A stretch of 8,996 nt of DNA, from contig JBGTDU010000163.1 of NCBI GenBank assembly GCA_041748175.1, forward strand, positions 1 through 8,996, in the 5' to 3' direction. The notes beneath the pieces were generated by a model, which saw only the letters and a program-made list of their open reading frames with translations, was not told the DNA's origin and made no database searches. Origin of the DNA: JAHEJB01 sp041748175. Lineage in GTDB: Bacteria > Bacteroidota > Rhodothermia > Rhodothermales > Rubricoccaceae. The position numbers were made by a program, and so were the translations under genes. Below are positions 6,631 to 8,996 of this stretch, one piece after another (positions within the stretch are counted from its first letter, which is position 1; every line of letters begins with the position of its first letter).

Positions 6631-7799
6631 TCAAATCGAATAATGGTCTGGCCCTGGTAGCGCGCGCGGCCCAGGCCATGCCGATTCTTGCCCTCCGCAA
6701 AGATGTGCTCGCTACGGATACGCAGCTTGCGGCTGACCCTATACCCGTGCGTTCGTTGGGCCAGGCGAACTTGGTTGCGGGCCATCGCCCGACGCACCTT
6801 CTCACAGCGATCCCTGTAACGCGGAAGGCTGTAGGTTTTGCGCTTCCACGTGGGCAGCGCTTCGAGTTCGGCGCGGGCCTGCAGTGGGGTATGAGGCGTG
6901 ATTCCGCGCTCGATCACGTCGGCCACGAATTCGCCCGCGCCGTATCCGGCATCGGCACTGAGAACCCCCACCGCCTCTTTGAGACCTAACCACTCGCGCC
7001 GGCCCTCGTGCTCGTCCAGTAGTTCGAGGGCTACCTCTAGCTCGGCCGTCCCGTTGGCCTCGGAAGCTCTGCGCCCCAGGATGACGCGGCTCTTCGTGTC
7101 GATAACGTCGTGGACGAGATAGCTCAGTTGCGCGCTCCGATTGGAACCTTTGCGGAAGAGCCGCGCGTCCGGGTCCGTACGCGAGAGGTGCGTCTGATTC
7201 GAGTAGCGCCGGCCGTGGCCTCGCCATGCGCCTTCCGGCTGGGGCTCTTGGCGCTCTGTTGGAGGCGTAGCGGGCGGCTCGTCGTCACCGGCCGAGGCAT
7301 CCTGGTCCGGCGCCGGCCGAGCCTGCAAGCTCCCGATGCTCGCCTGAGCCTCAATCTGGGTCCCGTCGACCGAGGCGTGGCGACCGGAGACCATGCCGAC
7401 CTCGACACAGCTTCGCAGCACCTCTTCGAAGAGCCTTGTGAAAATGTCGCTCTCCGCCCAGCGCTCGTTGCGCAGCCGCGAGAGGGTCGAGTGGTCCGGC
7501 ACCGGATCGTGGAAGTTGAGCCGACAGAACCACCGGAAGCCCGCGTGCATGCCGATCTCGTCGCAGAGCTGCCGGTCGGAGAGGTCGTAGAGCACGCCGA
7601 GGATCATCATCCGGACGGCGAGTTCGGGATCGATCGACGGCCGGCCCCGCTGCGGCGTATAGCACTCCGCCAGAGCCTCGCGGACGAAGCGCAGATCCAG
7701 GGCGGCGTCAATCTGCCGTAGCCGATGATTCGCCGGGACGAGCGATTCCAGGTCGACCATCTGAAAGAAGGCGGGCTGGGCGGGGTTCTGACCGAGCAT
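6615..7799 (-). CDS. IS1182-family DDE transposase, probably truncated at the C-terminus
   Basis: The frame gives 394 aa from ATG 7799; a TTG 12 codons upstream is open but less likely. The N-terminal DUF772-type domain (VDLESLVPANHRLRQIDAAL, 15-34; RPSIDPELAVRMMILGVLYD, 53-72; RWFCRLNFHDPVPDHSTLSR, 89-108) is typical of IS1182. The catalytic core shows Asp145 (ASVDGTQIEA), Asp283 (LSADAGYG) and a Glu in EHIFAEGKNRHGLGRARYQG (364-383; Glu369 most likely). A Pro/Glu-rich insert at 152-184 separates the domains. In relatives I know, the protein continues after ARYQG with a helix like IQALLTAAVQNLKRL; here it diverges to QTIIRFERFSD and stops after 11 residues. Together with the absence of a second terminal repeat, this suggests loss of the 3' end. 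All catalytic residues remain, but activity is doubtful. Confidence 0.85.
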   Translation of the reverse strand: MLGQNPAQPAFFQMVDLESLVPANHRLRQIDAALDLRFVREALAECYTPQRGRPSIDPELAVRMMILGVLYDLSDRQLCDEIGMHAGFRWFCRLNFHDPVPDHSTLSRLRNERWAESDIFTRLFEEVLRSCVEVGMVSGRHASVDGTQIEAQASIGSLQARPAPDQDASAGDDEPPATPPTERQEPQPEGAWRGHGRRYSNQTHLSRTDPDARLFRKGSNRSAQLSYLVHDVIDTKSRVILGRRASEANGTAELEVALELLDEHEGRREWLGLKEAVGVLSADAGYGAGEFVADVIERGITPHTPLQARAELEALPTWKRKTYSLPRYRDRCEKVRRAMARNQVRLAQRTHGYRVSRKLRIRSEHIFAEGKNRHGLGRARYQGQTIIRFERFSD

Positions 7800-7894
7800 A
7801 TTTAGAGCGAGACGTGGGATACGATAGCTAACCAAATATACTCAATACGAAGCCTTAACCCGAAAGAACACCCGGATCTTTTTTCAACAGCCCT
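6650..7894 (-). mobile_element. IS1182-family insertion sequence, one end missing
   Basis: The element contains the transposase gene and about 95 bp of leader. Its transposase-start side ends in CTTTTTTCAACAGCCCT (7878-7894), which on the minus strand reads AGGGCTGTTGAAAAAAG, a typical IS terminal sequence. On the other side homology to the family fades near 6650 and no copy of this end is found between 6241 and 6650, so the left boundary is approximate. With one end lost the element should not be able to move by itself. Confidence 0.65.
7878..7894 (-). repeat. Terminal inverted-repeat end of the IS (single copy)
   Basis: CTTTTTTCAACAGCCCT on the plus strand sits where the HigB-like toxin reading frame is interrupted, so the outer boundary falls at about 7894. 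CTAG (7895-7898) next to it might be part of a target duplication, but without the second IS end this cannot be tested. The TGA at 7886-7884, inside this end, is the stop used by the ParE-like frame. Confidence 0.55.
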
Positions 7895-8249
7895 CTAGTG
7901 AATCCCCACGCGCGCCGACCACAACTGCTTCCGCTTTCCGCCCTTCTTGAAGTGCAGCGACGGGGGCTTCGGGCCGCTTTCGAACGCTCGAACCGCCTGA
8001 TCGGTCGAAGAGCGTGCCCTCACTTGCCCGGTAGATCACACGGTACGGCCACCGCCGGAGCGGCCACCGCCGGAAGGCGTCGTGTCTGGCAACTGGAATG
8101 CCCAGACCGGGCGATTCAGCGAGGAGGGCGAAGACTCGCTGCGCTTCATCGATGAACTGCACGCCGAGCCCGACTGACTGCTCCTCGTAGTATGTCGCCG
8201 CGTCGAGCAACTCCGCCAGTGCGTCGGGATGAAACTGGACATCAGTCAC
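7884..8249 (-). CDS. ParE/RelE-family toxin with altered C-terminus
   Basis: The frame gives 121 aa from GTG 8249, which overlaps the antitoxin stop by GTGA, the usual translational coupling in such operons. Residues 1-80 are a normal ParE-type toxin (VQFHPDALAELLDAATYYEE; FIDEAQRVFALLAESPGLGI at 32-51; RRWPLRRWPYRVIYRASEG at 60-78). Family members usually end about 15-20 residues later with a strand and a His/Arg-rich tail such as VVALRHSRRRP. Here the sequence after TLF changes to an unrelated tail (DRSGGSSVRKRPEAPVAAL and onward) that is a different reading frame of a second toxin fragment. The stop TGA comes from the IS end. Most of the fold remains, but the last strand and C-terminal residues that matter for ParE/RelE activity are missing, so the toxin may be inactive. 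ParE toxins poison gyrase and RelE toxins cut mRNA; which applies here is unknown. Confidence 0.75.
   Translation of the reverse strand: MTDVQFHPDALAELLDAATYYEEQSVGLGVQFIDEAQRVFALLAESPGLGIPVARHDAFRRWPLRRWPYRVIYRASEGTLFDRSGGSSVRKRPEAPVAALQEGRKAEAVVVGARGDSLEGC
7895..8005 (-). pseudogene. Internal fragment of a HigB-like type II toxin
   Basis: In a different frame from the ParE-like ORF, 36 codons read DQAVRAFESGPKPPSLHFKK, then QLWSARVGIH before TAG 7897-7895. The PSLHFKK...LWSARVGIH pattern is characteristic of HigB/RelE-like toxins that normally continue with YRALG and a WFWIG-type segment. The 5' half (about 40-50 residues) is missing, replaced by the ParE-like gene near 8005. The 3' part is missing, cut by the IS end at about 7894. 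It is therefore a remnant broken on both sides. Confidence 0.6.
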
Positions 8250-8464
8250 GAGATGGCTCGACGGGCCTCGGCGAGTACCTCGGCGATGGGGAGGGCCTTA
8301 ATCTCACCCGAGGCGAGGGCATTCCAACGCCGTGCAGCTTCGTCGGCCCACGCTCGCTCGATCTCGTCTTCCTCATCAAGACTAGCGATGAGATGCTGAG
8401 CGAGGCGTGCGCGTTCGCTCGTAGGGAGTCGAAGAGCCTGGGACTCGATTTCTTGGATGCTCAT
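8246..8464 (-). CDS. Type II antitoxin, PF09720 (unstable antitoxin / TIGR02574) family
   Basis: The protein is 72 aa from ATG 8464. The sequence (IESQALRLPTSERARLAQHL at 6-25, then IASLDEEDEIERAWADEAARRW, GEIKALPIAEVLAEARRAI) fits the small helical addiction-module family: an N-terminal LP..ER..LA..LI.SL motif and a C-terminal segment ending in the A..V...AR motif that wraps the toxin. It neutralises the ParE/RelE-type toxin encoded directly downstream with a 4-nt overlap. The 68 bp between its start and the attC site contain a small palindrome that could be its operator. The pair has the order and orientation expected of a gene cassette immediately after an attC site. The antitoxin itself looks intact. 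Confidence 0.88.
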   Translation of the reverse strand: MSIQEIESQALRLPTSERARLAQHLIASLDEEDEIERAWADEAARRWNALASGEIKALPIAEVLAEARRAIS

Positions 8465-8486
8465 GTCGTTGAGGGCTGCGTCAGCA

Positions 8487-8511
8487 CTAAGGTACCGCGT
8501 TTAAGAACGCG
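8487..8511 (-). promoter_or_regulatory. Candidate operator/promoter of the toxin-antitoxin pair
   Basis: A perfect 6-bp inverted repeat, CGCGTT (8496-8501) and AACGCG (8506-8511) with TAAG between, lies 32 bp ahead of the antitoxin start. Next to it, the minus strand reads TACCTTAG (8494-8487), one base off the Bacteroidota -7 consensus TAnnTTTG. Type II antitoxins commonly repress their own promoter through such palindromes. This is inference from position and symmetry. Confidence 0.35.
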
Positions 8512-8532
8512 CCTTCCAGCCCGACTCGTGCC

Positions 8533-8592
8533 GCCCAGCGCTCGGCATCAGCGGCGGCGCGAAGCGCCGTCCGCTGCATGCCGTTGTTAGGC
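8533..8592 (-). other. Integron attC recombination site (59-base-element type)
   Basis: The 60-bp imperfect palindrome has every part of an attC site, read on the minus strand. R'' is GCCTAAC (8592-8586), matching RYYYAAC, then spacer AA. The first arm is CGGCAT (8583-8578), an extra G (8577), CAGCGG (8576-8571), an extra A (8570) and CGGCGC (8569-8564). The loop is TTC (8563-8561). The second arm is GCGCCG, CCGCTG, ATGCCG (8560-8543), then spacer AGC (8542-8540) and R' GCTGGGC (8539-8533). The three arm blocks pair perfectly over 18 bp. The two unpaired bases lie in the R''-side arm, as extrahelical bases do in attC sites such as that of aadA1, and the length equals that site's. One departure: R' reads GCTGGGC where the family consensus is GTTRRRY. 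No attI or integrase gene is in the window. Confidence 0.85.
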
Positions 8593-8645
8593 GGGGCAAG
8601 GCGACAAAGAGCGAGGTCAACCGACAGCCCCAGCGGGACATCTTT

Positions 8646-8675
8646 GGAGCCGAGGCTCGGTTTCGGGCCGGCTCC
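8646..8675 (-). terminator. Hairpin at the end of the outer-membrane protein gene
   Basis: On the minus strand GGAGCCG (8675-8669, starting within the TAG stop) pairs with CGGCTCC (8652-8646), a 7-bp GC-rich stem with a 16-nt loop. No T run follows (AAAGATG), so it is at best a weak terminator. Its position just past the stop codon is the main support. Confidence 0.35.
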
Positions 8676-8996
8676 TACAGTTGGCGCAGAAAGGACACCT
8701 TCAATACCCCCTGCTGCTCGGGCGCGTAGGCCGCCGGATCGGCGATGCGCCGGGCGGTCGGGACGTAGTACCGGGCGTCGTTCACGACGAGGTACACGAA
8801 CGAGAGCGGGGCAAACTCCCAGGAAACGCGGGCATTGATCGCGGACTGCTCGGCGAGCGAGTTGTATTGCCAGAACGCCGTGGCCTGGAGCCGCGGCGAG
8901 AGCCCGACGCGCGCCTCGGCTCCAACGAGGTGGCTCCGGACGTCGAGCGTGCTCGTGCCCAGCCCGCGCGCGTCGTTGAGCGTGTAGCGGAGCGCG
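8675..8996 (-). CDS. C-terminal end of an outer-membrane beta-barrel protein, DUF5916-like (5' end outside window)
   Basis: The frame enters from the right edge and stops at TAG 8677-8675, giving 106 residues plus stop. The pattern is alternating amphipathic strands with aromatic residues: AFWQYNSLAEQSAINARVSW, then EFAPLSFVYLVVNDARYY and a final strand VLKVSFLRQL. The sequence FxQYNS followed by N-R-x-W-E-F-x-P and a closing hydrophobic strand resembles the C-terminal barrel of DUF5916 proteins (carbohydrate-binding family 9-like domain plus barrel), which are common in Bacteroidota and Rhodothermia. The function of that family is poorly known. The family name is tentative, since only the tail is visible; the outer-membrane barrel character is firmer. 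It is very GC-rich, like the left edge. It ends 82 bp before the attC site and so marks the chromosomal side of the mobile region. Confidence 0.65.
   Translation of the reverse strand, partial: ALRYTLNDARGLGTSTLDVRSHLVGAEARVGLSPRLQATAFWQYNSLAEQSAINARVSWEFAPLSFVYLVVNDARYYVPTARRIADPAAYAPEQQGVLKVSFLRQL

Noticed and set aside
7110..7721. 203-residue plus-strand open frame
   Set aside because: It is antisense to the transposase with the Arg/Ala-rich composition of a shadow frame.
8533..8592. attC site read on the plus strand (GTTAGGC as R')
   Set aside because: GTTAGGC fits the consensus, but in that reading the two extrahelical bases fall on the wrong arm. On the minus strand they fall on the correct arm, R'' fits the consensus, and the toxin-antitoxin pair follows in the same direction.
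1..8996. tRNA, rRNA or CRISPR elements
   Set aside because: I found no cloverleaf-like T-arm motif with a matching acceptor stem, no rRNA-like stretch, and no regularly spaced direct repeats on either strand.

Overview
The window looks like an accessory segment in a high-GC member of the Bacteroidota/Rhodothermota. The left edge carries the end of a protein with a type IX secretion (T9SS, Por) C-terminal sorting domain. The right edge carries the end of an outer-membrane barrel protein of the DUF5916 type. T9SS sorting domains are confined to the Bacteroidetes-Chlorobi-Rhodothermia lineage, and high GC favours Rhodothermia; the exact taxon is inference. By eye the two flanks are much richer in GC than the middle (about 3000-4700), so the window reads as a mosaic.

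Layout. 2-202 (+): T9SS sorting tail. 213-1487 (-): lipase-like alpha/beta hydrolase with a full Ser-Asp-His triad. 1717-2967 (-): RimK-type ATP-grasp glutamate ligase with a TrkA_C/RCK_C-like domain fused to its C-terminus. 3227-3445 (-): translation initiation factor IF-1. 3694-4047 (-): small unknown lipoprotein. 4048-4687: a 640-bp divergent intergenic region holding an 11-bp stem hairpin and a tandem 11-bp repeat. 4688-6184 (+): predicted lipoprotein vanadium-dependent haloperoxidase with all seven vanadate-site residues, followed by a strong intrinsic terminator at 6211-6250.

The right third is a decayed mobile region read on the minus strand. From right to left it holds: the 3' end of the DUF5916-like gene; a 60-bp integron attC site (8533-8592) with two extrahelical bases; a toxin-antitoxin pair (PF09720-type antitoxin 8246-8464 and ParE-like toxin starting at 8249) in the position and orientation of a gene cassette; a fragment of a second, HigB-like toxin (7895-8005); and an IS1182-family element (about 6650-7894). 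The element's outer end cuts the HigB-like fragment and supplies the stop codon of the ParE-like frame. Its far end and the transposase C-terminus appear to be missing. No integrase gene is visible.

Functionally, IF-1 and the RimK-like ligase are both linked to translation and lie on the same strand, and the hydrolase follows them. The haloperoxidase appears to be a stand-alone unit with its own upstream region and terminator. The most interesting points are the isolated attC/toxin cassette remnant in this lineage, the layered damage to two toxin genes, the RimK-RCK_C fusion, and the intact haloperoxidase.
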